Source of the DNA: Tipula vernalis
Taxonomy: Eukaryota > Arthropoda > Insecta > Diptera > Tipulidae
DNA length: 64,000 nt
NCBI GenBank assembly: GCA_958295665.1
Contig: OY282560.1
Span: 48,980,333 to 49,044,332, forward strand
Direction: 5' to 3'
Shown here in pieces: positions 1 through 12,575 of this stretch (its first letter is position 1; each line of letters begins with the position of its first letter). The notes beneath the pieces are model-generated. The model saw nothing but the letters and a program-made list of their open reading frames with translations. It had not been told where the DNA came from and made no database searches. A program made the translations under genes and the position numbers.

Positions 1-719
1 AATGTATATCCATCCATTGACCACACTACTATATTTTGGCACTAAACATTTCATTAACTAAACATTTTATTTTTCTTGTATCAACCCATTATAATTCACT
101 AAAATATTTTGTATAGCCACTATAATCACTAAAATTACACTCAAGTTTTATTATATTTGCACAAAAAACATCAAAAATAATTTCACTCATTCATATTTCA
201 CTAAAACTATTTAAATCCGCGGTTAACTCAAACGTTTTTCCGTCCGTAAATTTTTATACGTGTCTTAAAGTTGTTTTCATCATCAAATTCAATATAAGAC
301 TGTTGAAATTGTTTGTATTCGATATAAAAGTGTGATAAAAATGTAAATACAAAAATTGTATAAATGTTTGTGGAGAGCATATTGTGAAAGAGAATATAAA
401 ATAATAAAAACGCGAGAATATCCGCGGAATTTAAAAAAAGTTGTTGTTATATTTTCTTTAATCGTTTTGTTTTCTGTTTTGGTTTTAACAATTTCTTACT
501 TAATTTTTACAGATATAGAGTTTTGTTTTTTTTTTGCTTCTCTTTAATATTATGTGGTGAGGGAGTGTGAACACTTCAAGGTGATTGACTATATATTTTT
601 TAATATTAATAAACAATGCGGGAATGTCCACAAGGAAATAGATTGTTTATTGACCATTTTTCTTAAGTGGAATATTTTGTTATAATAACTCGATAGTTTT
701 ACATGTTTGAGATGATAAA
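1..719. other. AT-rich sequence without recognised gene
   Basis: I see only AT-rich sequence here. A 63-codon reading frame at 356-547 ends in a hydrophobic stretch, but its composition is what T-rich DNA gives by chance, it has no recognisable domain and nothing around it supports translation. Confidence 0.5.
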
Positions 720-1620
720 TGCTAAAAAATGAAATCAAGCTCAATCAAACCAAATCAAACTAGCAATCAAACCATTTCAAACTCGAACAATTTTTTTGCA
801 TTTCTTGCTTCAAAATTTATTATTTTTAATTTTGGGCTGCATACATTTTATCATTGGACCAAAACCCCGGAATCGAACCGGCGGTGGTGGAATTAATATA
901 AATTAACTAAAATTAAATAAAATAATCAAACTAATTCAAGTATCGCATTTTGGACAGCAGCCTAATTGAGAAAATTGCATCAATCATTCAAAATGAAAAA
1001 AGTTTTAAATCGATTACGGTAGCAGCGACTGACCATTAAAATCAAACAAATGTGAAACCAAAACTGAATCTGATTCAAATTTTTTATAAAATTTTTGTAT
1101 ATTTTCAAGCTGAATTCGCCTAATTCGTCGTTTAGAATAGAATCATATTTCCATAACCAAATAAGATTTACTTTAGTGTTAAATCAAACCAAACACAAAA
1201 GGCTTAGAATCAGTTCAGATTGCAGCAGATTTACTCCAACCGTTACCAAACTCTATCAAACCAGAACAAACTAGTAACGAAACTATCTCAAACTAAAATA
1301 CATTTTTGCTAATTAAATCAAATACTTTTAAAAAATGTACCGTGTTCCGGTTTACAAAAACACCAAGAAGCAGAACTGATAGCAGCACTACATTAAATAT
1401 CAGACCAAAACTTAATAAGTTTCAAGTATTTATTATAATTTTTTGTATTTAATCTAACCAAACTGGAAGGGCCTAAAATAACTTAGAGTGAACACTGGCT
1501 GTAACCAAACAATTATTAAACCATATTATTTCAAAACGCAATAATAATTCAAATCAAACTCAATTAAACCAAATCAAATTTGTTCAATTCAAAACGAATT
1601 CGGGAGTTCTTCGAAGATTC
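720..1620. repeat. Degenerate CAAA/TCAAAC-rich repeat tract
   Basis: Short A/C-rich words such as aatcaaacc, ccaaatcaaac and caaactc recur on the plus strand near 730-790, 1185-1320 and 1545-1590, giving marked strand asymmetry. No clean period is visible, so this is a degenerate low-complexity repeat rather than a defined satellite. No reading frame of note is present. Confidence 0.45.
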
Positions 1621-1729
1621 AATTCCTCCACACTCGACTAAGCTTCACGAGTCGGTGTATTATTTGTTTTAAAAAACCATCACAATTATAAAATTTCCAA
1701 TTGATACAATCGCTTTAAATTTGTGGAGC

Positions 1730-3464
1730 AAAAATACGATGTGCTACCAAGCTAGACCCTCGATTTAACGGTAATATGCTTCAAGAAGCTTGATTCGCTT
1801 TGAGACTGAAGCATTTGCTCATGTCTGAAACAAAACTATCGGATTATCAAAGTTTTCAGAATTTGAAATTTTGACATGATTTAATACGTTAATTTAATTA
1901 ACTTTCAATTTAATTTAAGAATTTAAGAAAATATCTCCAGAAGAAGATTGTTACATTTAAAACAAAATTATTCGAAGCTTCACTTCAGCTTTGGAGTCAT
2001 CATTAAAACACGAATAACTGAAGTTCTCTATGCCATCATACGAAGTTACCTCGAAATGTTCATTCCGATAAGTGTTTTCACGAAATTCGTGGTGTGTCGG
2101 TCAGCGAAGCTGAATCTTTGATTCTATTTAATAGATTAATTCATTAATTCGGAAATGACACATAATATGAAAATAATATAGATTTAAAGGCCCCTTTTGA
2201 CGTAAGAAAATATATCGAGAGGACAATTGGTGCATTTAAACCAAATTATTCGAAGTTAAACTCCATAGTCGATGTCATCTGTATACAACAGTTAACCGAA
2301 AGTGTCCAAATCACGAATAAGAACATATCCCGACATTTTTATTCTGATACACGTTTTCAGGCAATGTTAATCATAAAAGTCTTTTTCAGAAAATACCCCT
2401 CACGTACAGACCCTTTCGTGATATTTGTATTCCAATAACCGTTTTCAGGAAATGTTAATCCCAAAAGGCTTTTCCGAACATGATGTCTATCGAAAAGGCC
2501 TTTTCAAAACAACTCAAATTCTCTCAATCAAAAACGATTATAAGAGTATTTCAAAGATTTGTGGACTCTTAAGGAAGCCAGCATGATTAAATTACTCCAT
2601 CTTTGCAATACGGTGATTTTGGAATTATTTGTCAGAATGTCAATTGTCGCTGGATTATTCCACATTATGAAAGTTCCAATAGTGGATAACATTGAGAAAT
2701 TAAAACTCCATAATAAGAGGAATAGTTCTGTAAAGGTGGATGTTGATCAAAAATTTTAGGAACTGCACAAATATTTAAGGGCCGAATTATAAAAATGTTT
2801 TTATACGAAATAATTCTCACGAAAGTTAGTTAGTTAACATTGAGAATTTAAAATTTTAAAAATTGAAACCAAATCTTCGAATTTCCAGTATAAACTCCAA
2901 ATTTTTAAAATTTTCGGTGTTTGGTTGGTGATAAAAATGTATTCTATCAAACCTAAAGGTCTCTAATGAAATAGCAAAATATCTCGAGAATAATCCTGTT
3001 ACATTTAAAACAAAATTATTCGGAGATACACTTTAGCCTTGAAGTTATCAATATGTTACAGTTATCCAAAGGTATCCGTATCACGAATAAGAATTTACCA
3101 AGTTATTTTCAAAAGGCCAAAAAGGCCTTTTAGGCTAATGTTTCTCGACCAGTGCCCAAGCTAAAATATAACAAAATTTCCATTTTATCCCGAACAAAAC
3201 TTAGAAAAATTAGATTTCGATAAGTATCTAAGTAGAAATGCAGAGGTAAAAGATTTTTTCTTAATTAGGAAATTCTTAAACAACATTTTTATTTAAAATT
3301 TGAAATAAACCTCTAATTCTCAATATTTATGGTAGTTGTTCAAGAACGATTAATATTATCTTACCTTAACACCGTTGGCAGCCAAGCGTAATTTCTGTCT
3401 ATTAAAATCGGTTTCGCTGTTAGAATGAAGTTTGCTCACATCAGATTAATTTGAATCTAATTAG
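1730..3464. repeat. Diverged copies of the 3.5-6.4 kb repeat family
   Basis: The same vocabulary as in the following 1.45-kb units recurs here in eroded form: an 'attgttacatttaaaacaaa' block followed by 'attattcgaagct' near 1945 and 3000 (a weaker version near 2230), 'acagttaaccgaaa' near 2290, and several 'aaaaggcctttt'-like palindromic words near 2470, 2500 and 3120. The copies are too diverged to give boundaries by eye. The reading frame at 2559-2759 lies inside this repeat and is probably not a gene. Confidence 0.5.
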
Positions 3465-4944
3465 CAAAATTCAGAATAATTCTCACGAAATAGTTAAAAT
3501 TTTCAGAATTCGAAATTTTAATATTTTCGTTCAAATTTGACATAATGAAGTACTCAGAAATGCGGAGATAATGAAATTTTAATTTCAAAATTAATCATCT
3601 TCAAATGTTTAGGGTTTTATTTTTACCAATTATTTAACTGGTGGTGGCACGCTTTCGGCACCGAAACTTTTCAATTATTACGAGATTAGGACTGGTTACA
3701 TTTAAAACAAAATTACTCGAAGCTATCCTCCAGCTTTCGGTTCTTCAGTAAATCAGGATTAACTGAATGTTTCCATACCAGAAATAAGAAGTTACCAAGA
3801 AATTTTATCTACTCCAACTTTTTTCAGAAAATCTTAATCCCAAAAGGCATTTTCAGGAAACAGACCTGGCAAAAGGCATTTTAACTAAGAGATGTGTCTA
3901 AAATATTCATTGTGATACATCTTAAAAAAATTAGAGCTTAACTGAATTATTAAGTTTTCTTAAAGATATTTTCAAACGAAATTTTAATTTTAATATCCGA
4001 AATATCACTGAAACGAAATATTCAAATTTTCAGTATTTGGTTAAAAAGAAAACTTTTAGTTTTATCAAACCTTAGTTATATGTGTTAATTCAAATGAATT
4101 AACTGATGGCGTATACCTTCCGCAGCCAAGCGTGCAAATTTTGCACTATTCATTATTTTATCTATGTAAATTTAAAACAAAATTATTCAATGTTTTGAAG
4201 TCATTAGTATGTTACAGTTAACCGAAAATGCCCCTATCATGAATTAGAAGTTACCATGAAATTTTCATGCTAACAAGCGTTTTAAGGACATATTATTTTC
4301 AAAAGGCCTTTTCAGACAATCACTATTGCAAAAAGGCGTTTTCGGAAAATGTTTCTAATAAGTGTGCAAACTAAAATATAAGGGTAATTTAGATTTTATC
4401 CTGCAAAAATCATAGAGTTTAATATTTAGAAATGCAGAGTTAACAGACTTGTTTTTTAATTCAAACGAATAATAATTTTGAAACGAAATTTTAATTATCA
4501 AATTTGGAACTTATCAATGTCCGAAACAAACCTTAACTGTTTGTGTTATTCTAATTGGCCCGACATCGTCATTCGATAACGTCTCAGAATACGGAACTAT
4601 TAATAGATAATAGATTTAAAGGAATAAGCTTTTGTTGGAGTAAGAAAATATCTCTAGAGCCGATTGTTACATTTAAAACCAACTCAACAGATCATGTCAT
4701 CAAGAAGGTGCCATATCACGATAAAAAGTACCACACTCTTTTATTATGGATTTTCAGGGAATGTTAGTCAAAAAGGCCTTTTTAAAAATAACCCTCGCAA
4801 ATAAGCCTTTTCAAGAAATTGTGATTCCAATAACCGTTTTTATGAAATGTTTACACCGAAAGGCTTTTCAGAAAAGTTTCTGATAAGCTTTTCAACTAAA
4901 ATATGTACCCAGACTAAATTATAAGAAAATTATATTTGAAGCAA
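3465..4944. repeat. 1.45-kb tandem duplication, copy 1
   Basis: This copy starts near 'cagaataattctcacgaaat' (about 3470) and runs to the same words near 4950, where the second copy begins. Blocks repeated in order include 'ggtggcacgctttcggcac' (about 3646), 'gctatcctccagctttcgg' (about 3722), 'ccgcagccaagcgtg' (about 4120) and 'ccaataaccgtttt' (about 4830). Differences from copy 2 are scattered substitutions and small indels, so this is an old tandem duplication of a larger non-coding unit. The reading frame at 4555-4767 is not preserved in copy 2, which argues against a gene. Confidence 0.75.
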
Positions 4945-6390
4945 ATTTCAGAATAATTCTCACGAAATAGTTAAAATTTTCAGAATTTGAAATTTGAATA
5001 TTTTCGTTCGAATTTGACATAATATAATACTCAGAAATGCGGACTTAATGAAATTTTATATTTTTTTTTTTTTTTTTTGAAGTATTGATATTTTGAAATG
5101 AAATTTTAATTTCAAAATTAATCATCTTTAAATGTTTAGAGTTTACTGTATTTAGTTGATGGGGCAAATCAATTGTATCAAGCCTTAGCTGTTTATGTTC
5201 AAATGGTTTTCAAAATAAATAACGGAGCATTTTTACCAATTATTTAACTGGTGTTGGCACGCCTTCGGCACCCAAACTTTTCAATTATTTCGAGATTAAG
5301 ACTGGTTACATTTAAATAAAATTACTCGAAGCTATCCTCCAGCTTTCGGTTCTTCAGTAAATCAGGATTAACTGAATGTTTCCATACCAGAAATAAGAAG
5401 TTACCAAGAAATTTCATCTACTCCAAGTGTTTTCAGGAAATCTTAATCCCAAAAGGCATTTTCAGGAAACAGACTTGGCAAAAAACATTTTAACTAAGAG
5501 ATGTGTCTAAAACATTGTGATATATCTTAAAAAAATTAGAGCTTAACTAAATTATTAAGTTTTTTTAAAGATATTTTCAAACGAAATTTTAATTTCAAGT
5601 TTGGAACTTTTGCAATATCCGAAAGATCACTGAAACGAAATATTCGAATTTTCAGTATTTGGTTAAAAAGAAAACTTATAGTTTTATCAAACCTTAGTTA
5701 TATGTGTTAATTCAAATGAATTAACTGATGGCGTGTACCTTCCGCAGCCAAGCGTGCCAATTTTGCACTATTCATTATTTTATCTATGTAAATTTAAAAC
5801 AAAATTATTTAATGTTTTGAAGTCATTAGTATGTTACAGTTAACCGAAAATGCCCCTTTCACGAATTAGAAGTTACCACGAAATTTTCCTGCTAACAAGC
5901 CTTTTAAGGACATATTATTTTCAAAAGGCTTTTTGAGGCAATCACTACTGCAAAAATCATAGAGTTTAATATTTAGAAATGCGGAGTTAACAGACTTGAT
6001 TTTTAATTCAAATGAATAATAATTTTCAAACGAAATTTTGATTATCAAATTTGGAACTTTCCAAAACAAACTGTTTGTGTTATTCTAATTAATAGATAAT
6101 AAGAAAGAAAAACAAGATCATTTCATCAGGACAAAACAATTAACCGAAGGTGGTCATATTACGATAAAAAGTACCACACTCTTTTATTATGGATTTTTAG
6201 GAAATGTTAATCCCAAAAGGCCTTTCAAAAATAACCCTCGCGAATAAGCCCTTTCAAGAAATTGTTATTCCAATAACCGTTTTCATGAAATGTTTACACC
6301 GAAAGGCTTTCAGAAAAGTTTCTGATAAGCTTTTTAACTAAATGTACTCAGAATAAATTATAAGAAAATTTCAATTTTATTCGGAAAAAA
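4945..6390. repeat. 1.45-kb tandem duplication, copy 2
   Basis: This is the second unit of the tandem duplication. Matching blocks lie about 1.48-1.6 kb downstream of their partners: 'ggtgttggcacgccttcgg' near 5250, 'gctatcctccagctttcgg' near 5330, 'ccgcagccaagcgtg' near 5742 and 'ccaataaccgttttcatg' near 6272. The offset changes because of an extra ~120 bp near 5060-5220 and losses near 5940-6130. No coding function is seen. Confidence 0.75.
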
Positions 6391-8659
6391 GCTTTGGAAC
6401 AATTTTTAGAAACATAACACTCAATTTGATTGATATTCAATTTTAACAAAATTTGGCCTAGCTCTTAAGCCTAGGGGTCATCCTTTGGCAATTTTCGACT
6501 TTCGAGAAGTTAACACGACATTCATTAAAGATAGTCGAGGACGTATGATCCAAACAACGGTACAATAAAGGAAGAAAACTCACCTGAAGTGGAATGGAAT
6601 TATGTTCGCGACAAGCGAAGTCTCTTCGAAATGTTTTATGATTTATGAGATTTGGCGTTACGAAAAAATTGTTATCATACTACCTATTCAAGTGCTTTGG
6701 ATAGATTCCCTTCAGATCGATGGTTGGACTTTCTACGCAATTCCAACTTTGAGATATTTTAATAGCTTGCTCAATTTCTTCTTTTTAAGACTTCATTTGT
6801 TTGCGTCCCTTAAGGTATTGTTTAAAAATTAAGCTTCCGATTAAATAATGCACCGTTAATGTGATAACGTTTTACGGAGGTCCTGTCCAGCGCAGTACAT
6901 TAGTTTTTTGGTTTTTCTTACTAATTTCACTTCGTATTGGTTGAGAAACTTGCGTTTAACTCTGCCGTTCTTCATGCCTTAATTTTAACAGTTTTCCGGG
7001 TATACAAAGTGCAACTGCAATTTATTGTTGTTTAGTTAGCTGGAAATTTTAACTCTCAAGTCTCACTTTACGACCAAAATCCTTGCTGAGGAAATTGGAG
7101 AATTTTTTCCTTATCACACTACTTTGTTGCATAAGTATCATCTTTTCACTCTTTATATCGCATGAAAAAATTAAGCGCATTGCGTTTGGAACATGTGGTT
7201 AGGTGTAGGTTATATTTTCTTTATGAATGAACGAGCGTGTAATTTACTAAAATTCAGGAAATGTAAATATTTCGTATATTATTAATATTGTCAAGGAAGT
7301 ATCACACTATTTCTGCTAATTCAAATGATTAATCAACTTTTAAGGTATATTAGATCTATGTAAGGTATCAAAATCTATTCTCACTCTTAATAATCCGAGC
7401 AGCAACAATATATTTCAGAACATTTGTTACCATAAATGTATCTGTACTAAAATATTGGTTCAACATTTAGGGGAATTAATGTCCTTGAATATTCGTGTTG
7501 AAAGGTGTCTCGACTATTCTCAAACAATAGTTTTGGTATTCACAATCCGCCAACAAACTCACTTCAAAGCGGTTATGTTGTGGCCGACTCTTTAGACATA
7601 CTTGTGTCCCAGCCCCTAGAAATTATTACACGTTTGCTAAAATTAAATAAAAGACGATTGCCCAGCCCCTCAAAAATAATCTAACCTTGTACCGCGTAGA
7701 GTGATAAATAGTTTCCATTACTGAAGGACACAAAATCAAAACATTCACATTAAGCACAATATTAGCATGCGACTTAGGTTAAACTTATTAAATTTTCACG
7801 AATCAATCTCAAATTTATATAAGCGGCACGGTAACAACATTATACTAATTTGCCAACATTTCACCTTGAAAATGTCGCAAATAATAAAAAAAATTGTTTC
7901 TTATATATACCGCCCGACATTAAACTAGAAATACATCCATTGTGTAGTATAGCCAAATATTTTACGCAAATGTCGCGAATCTCATAAATCTTAAATATGC
8001 GCAAATTGGTCAATCACTATTTAGATGTGATTTGTGTTAGCAATTAAGAAGGCAATAAAATTATCTTATGTAATTGTTTCAAAGTTACAAGTTGCAAAAA
8101 ACTATCAAACTTAATGGCTTATGTTTATGTTTATACATAGGCTTATAGGGCAACCCGATAAGATAACACAAATTAATTTATTTTCAGGTAGTTCTGCTAA
8201 ATTTGTTAAATATTTACGACGTATACAAATTTGTATTACATTCCACCAATACAATGAATGCAACAATCACCACATAAGGTGATCCGTGTACCTTGAAACT
8301 GTGTGTCTATATATCCAAATCGCAGATTGTGTAGATTGTGTATATTGAACTCAATTTGTAATATGTACAAAATCATAAAATACTCGTTACAGTAAGACAT
8401 AAGATTAAGACTTTCTAGGTAAATTGAAATAAGTTGGCAAATTCAAGTTTTTTTATTTTATTTTTTACTTCATACAAAATGTATCTCGCATAAAAACCAT
8501 TTTCAAGTTCACTAGAAAATCGTTTTGATTGCAAAAACAACAAGAGCAAAAACAACAACAAAATATTTATTCCTGGAAAAGGGATCGCGCATACAGGCAA
8601 CATCATTTATTTTAATACATTTCTTGTTTTCTGCAATTCCAAGTTTTATTTTGTGGTGC
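6391..8659. other. No recognised gene
   Basis: The sequence is AT-rich and apparently unique. A 76-codon frame at 6602-6832 shows no domain. Two similar 'cccagcccct' words near 7608 and 7661 are the only local repetition I noticed. Confidence 0.4.
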
Positions 8660-8683
8660 ATGATGATGATGATGATGATGATG
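8660..8683. repeat. (ATG)8 microsatellite
   Basis: Eight perfect ATG trinucleotides occur in a row in otherwise non-repetitive AT-rich sequence. On the minus strand the tract reads as an isoleucine run within a chance reading frame (8512-8781). Confidence 0.9.
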
Positions 8684-9529
8684 AATATACTGTGATGAAT
8701 CATGCAATCAATATTACGAGAGGCGACATCTTGCCTATCATAGGATGATTGGAAAAATGTAAACGAGTTACAACTATACATTAATCATGTCATCTGATAC
8801 GTTACAATAGCAAATAGTTTTGTACAGGTAAAACATGTTAAAAGTCATGAACAAATGGAAAATTCACGCCGCTATGGAAGACGGAAATTTTTTCTAAAAT
8901 CTTTGTATTTTATTAACGGTTTTGTAGTGAAACAATCAAATTGGGAGTTGGTGTGCATTATCACAATCAAAATGCGGAGATTGATAATTAGAGGCTGAAC
9001 TTACGCTATGCAGCAAGTGAACTGAAATTTTCACTGGTCTCTGAATTTTAAAATTAGAAAATTTTAAATTAGATAACCTACAAATGTAAAAATTTAAACG
9101 GTACATTACACTATTGACCACCAGACGGTTAACGAAAAGTCTGGCCAATTATCTATTCTTTTTGCCAGGTATTCAGTTCATGAAATGAAATTTCCACTCA
9201 AAGAACCAAAAAACAATAAGTTTGCATATATCTGTGTAGTTTTAAGGGTTCGGTAAATAAATCGGTTCTGAATCGATTAGTTATACGCAATGTTCATGAT
9301 AACAAAACATATTCGATGTGAGGGCTTCGAGAGTACCTGTACCCGTTTCGACATATTTCAGTGGACATGAAATAATCATTAACTCGATTTCTATCAAACA
9401 CCAACGCAGCTGGTCTTCTGATGAAATCACTTCACCGATCTAATGAACCTCTTCCAAAATCAACGGTTTTCCAACTTGGGCCGAATAATCTAGGAAGGAT
9501 ACACAAATGTCACAAATTGTTTATTACCC

Positions 9530-9640
9530 CGTAAACGATTTTATTATAAATGTGGTTTTAACAATGTTTCGGTTTCTAATTGTCTAAAATCTTCGGGAAA
9601 CACTTCGCGGGACCAGATGTATACTGGTGATTTGAGTATC
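9530..9640 (+). pseudogene. Gag zinc-knuckle remnant (element 1)
   Basis: In one plus-strand frame the stretch from 9539 reads Phe-Tyr-Tyr-Lys-Cys-Gly and reaches a second Cys at 9581 after NNVSVSN, followed by a Ser-Gly-Asn stretch. This resembles the nucleic-acid-binding zinc knuckle at the end of Gypsy Gag proteins (pattern C-x2-C-G...C), with the first Cys replaced by an aromatic residue. It precedes the protease remnant as expected. Only the local pattern supports this reading. Confidence 0.4.
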
Positions 9641-9959
9641 CCGAAAGAAGTTTTTAAACTCCAGAAAACATAACGTTAATCCAACACCGATTCCGTACTG
9701 CATCAAATGAAGGGAAACAGTGGGAACTAGGTGCTTTAGATTCTGGTGATTCCGTTCATTCCTCTAACTGTTTCAATTTTTTACTTCGTAAGCAACTTTC
9801 TAATTTCAACTTTTCATTAGAATCCATTATAATTCCCAATTGCGCTCAATGATCGATTGACACCGAACACTCAATTTTACATAAGTCAGTTGCCACGCAA
9901 ACTCTTGATATTCGTTTTGGTCACCATTACGGTAGGACAAAATCTTCTAAATATGAATC

Positions 9960-10200
9960 ACATCAAACGACCCATTGCTGAAGTCCTGATTGATGGAATC
10001 AAATATAAAGGTTTACTTAAATGATTCTTATACAATCTTACACCATTTCTCAACCATAATTTCAACAGCAAGTGGCGATTCACAGCGAGCTCTCGGATAC
10101 ATTAACGCTAAAATTACTTTTAATAATCAACCTAAGCTTATGCGACTGTTCATTGTTCCCTAGTTACAATAGCCCTTGTATCTAGGTATTTCCAATAAGT
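9960..10200 (+). pseudogene. Retropepsin remnant (element 1)
   Basis: The frame reads ...VLIDGIKYKGLL at about 9970-10020, then breaks exactly where the Asp-Ser/Thr-Gly catalytic triad should follow (a TGA stands there). About 75 bases later it resumes with LGYINAKITFNNQPK and a PLYLG-like end near 10175, matching the flap and C-terminal part of the better preserved element 2 protease (LGYIKANIEYSGKS...LYLG). The enzyme would process Gag-Pol in an intact element; here the active site is gone. Confidence 0.55.
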
Positions 10201-10364
10201 TTGGTTTTTATATTCACCACATCTAATTTTCAGGCAATCCAATCCGATTGAATAAATATTATCTGAATCTCTAAATCAAGTCGATGAAACACGTTTACAA
10301 CCAAAAATTGATAAATTTCCTTCTTATTCTAACCTGGGGCTCATACGAGGACGCATTTCATTCA

Positions 10365-11000
10365 GCACGAAACAAAACTTATTGACGATAAACCCATAAT
10401 GCAACGTTTTTGTCCAGTTTCTCCTATATGATTCAGCAACAATTGAATCAGGAACTTGAATGAATGTTAGCACTGGATGTTATCGAAGAGTCCACTAGTG
10501 CATGGAGCTCATCTGTTGCCTTGGTTAAGTAGAAAAATGGAAAAATCCGACTATGTTTAGATGATCGTCGTCTTAACGATGTTACCCACAAAAGGAAGTG
10601 TATCCCTTGTCTAGACTTGACTTTAAAATGCCTTTTAGCAGATTGCGTTACACCCTAATTCTCAAGATAAAACTGCATTTACGGTGCCAGGTCAGCCTTT
10701 GTTCCATTTTAAGGTGATGCCGTTTGGTTTATGCAACACACCTTAAACTCTTTGCAGTCTAATGCATAAAGTGATCCCACATTATTTGCATGACCAAGTA
10801 TTCACGTAATTGAATGACCTGTTGATCACTTCTGCGAATTTAGGCGGGGACTTTGATTTGCTAACACAGGTCGTGGCTTTACTTTCTGCTGCAAACTTAA
10901 CCATCAATATCGAGAAAAAACATTTTTTTGCTTCAACAAATTAAATATTTAGGCTACTTAGTGGGTAAAAGTTGCATACGCACTGATCCGGAGAGAGTTC
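10365..11000 (+). pseudogene. Reverse transcriptase remnant (element 1)
   Basis: Plus-strand fragments in different frames read IDDKPIMQRFCPVSP (about 10395), LDVIEESTSAWSSSVALVK (about 10475), GKIRLCLDDRRLNDVT (about 10540), KTAFTVPGQPLFHFKVMPFG (about 10670) and LMHKVIPH (about 10760): the N-terminal, fingers and palm blocks of a Ty3/Gypsy RT. The catalytic YxDD box is degraded to stop-L-N-D near 10805. An in-frame TAA at 10744-10746 replaces the Gln of the APQ/TPQ motif, the same stop as in element 2. The thumb is represented by the NIEKKHFF block near 10910. Confidence 0.8.
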
Positions 11001-11039
11001 AAGCTATGGTTGATTTTCCATTTCCAATCAATCCAAGGA

Positions 11040-11300
11040 TTCCCACCCTACCTGTATTAGCCTTAAACAAGTAATCGTATTCGCGCCTGTATTATCTCAT
11101 CCCAATTTCAATGATCGATTTTAGACGCGTATTTTAGTTAGACGCGTGTTCCAGCGGCCTTGGGGGCGTATTGTTTCAATGAGACTTCAGAAGTTAAAGA
11201 CAACTCAAAAACATTATTCGATCACCGAACTTCGAATTCTTCGCCGCGGTTCAAAGTGTAAAAAATTTGATGTGTAAGATGATCCGTTTGATGTCCATCC
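11040..11300 (+). pseudogene. RNase H remnant (element 1)
   Basis: Fragments read APVLSHPNFNDRF (about 11080), then a degraded version of the first active-site segment ending in ALGAYCFNET (about 11155), and KHYSITELR (about 11210) with AVQSVKNLM-like words. These are the successive landmarks of a Gypsy RNase H (PVL..P.F, DAS..G.GAVLFQ, YSVTELE.LA). Stops and frame changes separate them. The sequence stops being recognisable shortly before satellite A. Confidence 0.6.
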
Positions 11301-11330
11301 ATTTCTTTAGGTTCTAATCATAGGACATAT

Positions 11331-12575
11331 TAGGAAATAAATTAATTTAATTTAACTATTTATCTAAACTCAGTCCCCTTTTTTTTAAATTAAATTTTAG
11401 AAAAAAAAACTGCGGCACTTAGACAACGGGGACTACACGCAGAATCCCTTTGAAAAAACTACGAAAACCTGCTCGGTTTCAACGATGTTGGAACTTATTA
11501 AGCAGCATTCATACAGATTTTCATTTTTATTAGTATAGATGATGTGAAAAAAATTTAAGCTGCCCTTAGATCAAAGAGACCGACCGACAGACCTCTCGGA
11601 TCCGACTATATACTTAATTTAACCATTTATTTAAACACATTCCTGTGAATTTTTTTTTGTAAATCAAACTTTTAAAAAAAAAAAATCGGGGCACCTAGTT
11701 TTAGGGGTCTGACCCTTTCCGAAAATACTACGAAAACTTGCTTATATCTATTTAAACTCATTACCGTCAAAATTACCTAAAAAGTCGAAATTTTAGAAAA
11801 AAAATTCTTCGGTACATCTAGATCCAAGGGACCGACCCCTCCGAAAATAGTTTTAAACCTGCTGATAAATCAAAGATGGTAGCAAAGTCAATTTTTTTTT
11901 TAAATGAACTTTTGTGCGTTTTCCCGTGTACCCTTCAAAATGTGTTAAAACACATTCAAACTTCCCTAGCTAGATCCACCTAAGACCGACCCCTCGAATC
12001 CATGTACACAATTAATTTAATTTAACCATTTATCTAAACCGTGTCCCGTACCATTTTTTTCCAAAACATCGAGATTTTAGAAAAAATTGTTCGAGACACC
12101 TAGATTCAGGGGTTGGACGTCTTCGAAAATATTAAACCCCTAAACCCCTACGCAAAATTTCAATCTAGTTGGATGAACCGTGATTTTCATTTATATTTAT
12201 AGATGATGTGAAAAATATCTAAACTCCCTTAGATCCAGGAACCGACTTCTGGAGTCCTGGTACACAATTAATTTGATTTAAACATTTATCTAAACTTTTT
12301 CACCTAATTTTTTACAAAAAAATCGCTCTTCGTTTAGAAAAACAAATTTGGGGGGCACCTAGATCCTAAGCCCTTCAAAAATATTACGAAACCTGCTCCT
12401 AAGTAAAAGATGGCACGAAAATTTCATTTTTTTTCTTTTTAATTGACTTGTATCGTTTTTCCAGTGTGACTATCAAAAGGTGGTAAAAAATATTTAGACG
12501 CGCATAGATCCAGGGGCCTGACCTCTCGGATCCGAGTATACGATTAATTTAATTTAACCATTTATCTAAACACAA
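11331..12575 (+). repeat. Satellite A, ~270-bp tandem units
   Basis: The anchor 'atttaaccatttatctaaac' (with variants) recurs at about 11345, 11615, 12018, 12270 and 12550, i.e. intervals near 270 bp with one longer interval that contains a decayed anchor near 11745. Each unit also carries 'ggaccgacccctc'-type and 'tagatcca(g/a)ggg' blocks and a poly-A/T segment. Units are diverged from each other. The same family occurs in the opposite orientation at 42656-43100. It lies exactly between Gypsy elements 1 and 2. Confidence 0.8.

Larger units (their letters stand above)
9280..11330 (+). mobile_element. Decayed Ty3/Gypsy element 1
   Basis: Remnants of gag zinc knuckle, protease, reverse transcriptase and RNase H follow each other in the canonical Gypsy order on the plus strand, in shifting frames with many stops. 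No integrase and no LTR pair could be found; the right end runs directly into satellite A at about 11331. The wording of the RT block is close to that of element 2 (13.0-16.3 kb), so both belong to the same broad Gypsy lineage. Boundaries are approximate, and the left one (gag) is especially uncertain because gag sequence upstream of 9540 is not recognisable. Confidence 0.75.

Noticed and set aside
860..955. B-box-like 'ggttcgattcc' on the minus strand, with complementary 7-base ends about 95 bases apart, as a tRNA gene
   Set aside because: No A-box, no anticodon arm and too long without a recognisable intron; probably a chance match or a SINE trace.
6580..6780. Minus-strand segment with EIEQAIKISQSWNCVESPTI and a CAG|GTGAGT donor near 6583 as an exon
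   Set aside because: A stop separates the peptide-like stretch from the donor, and no acceptor or homologue is recognisable.
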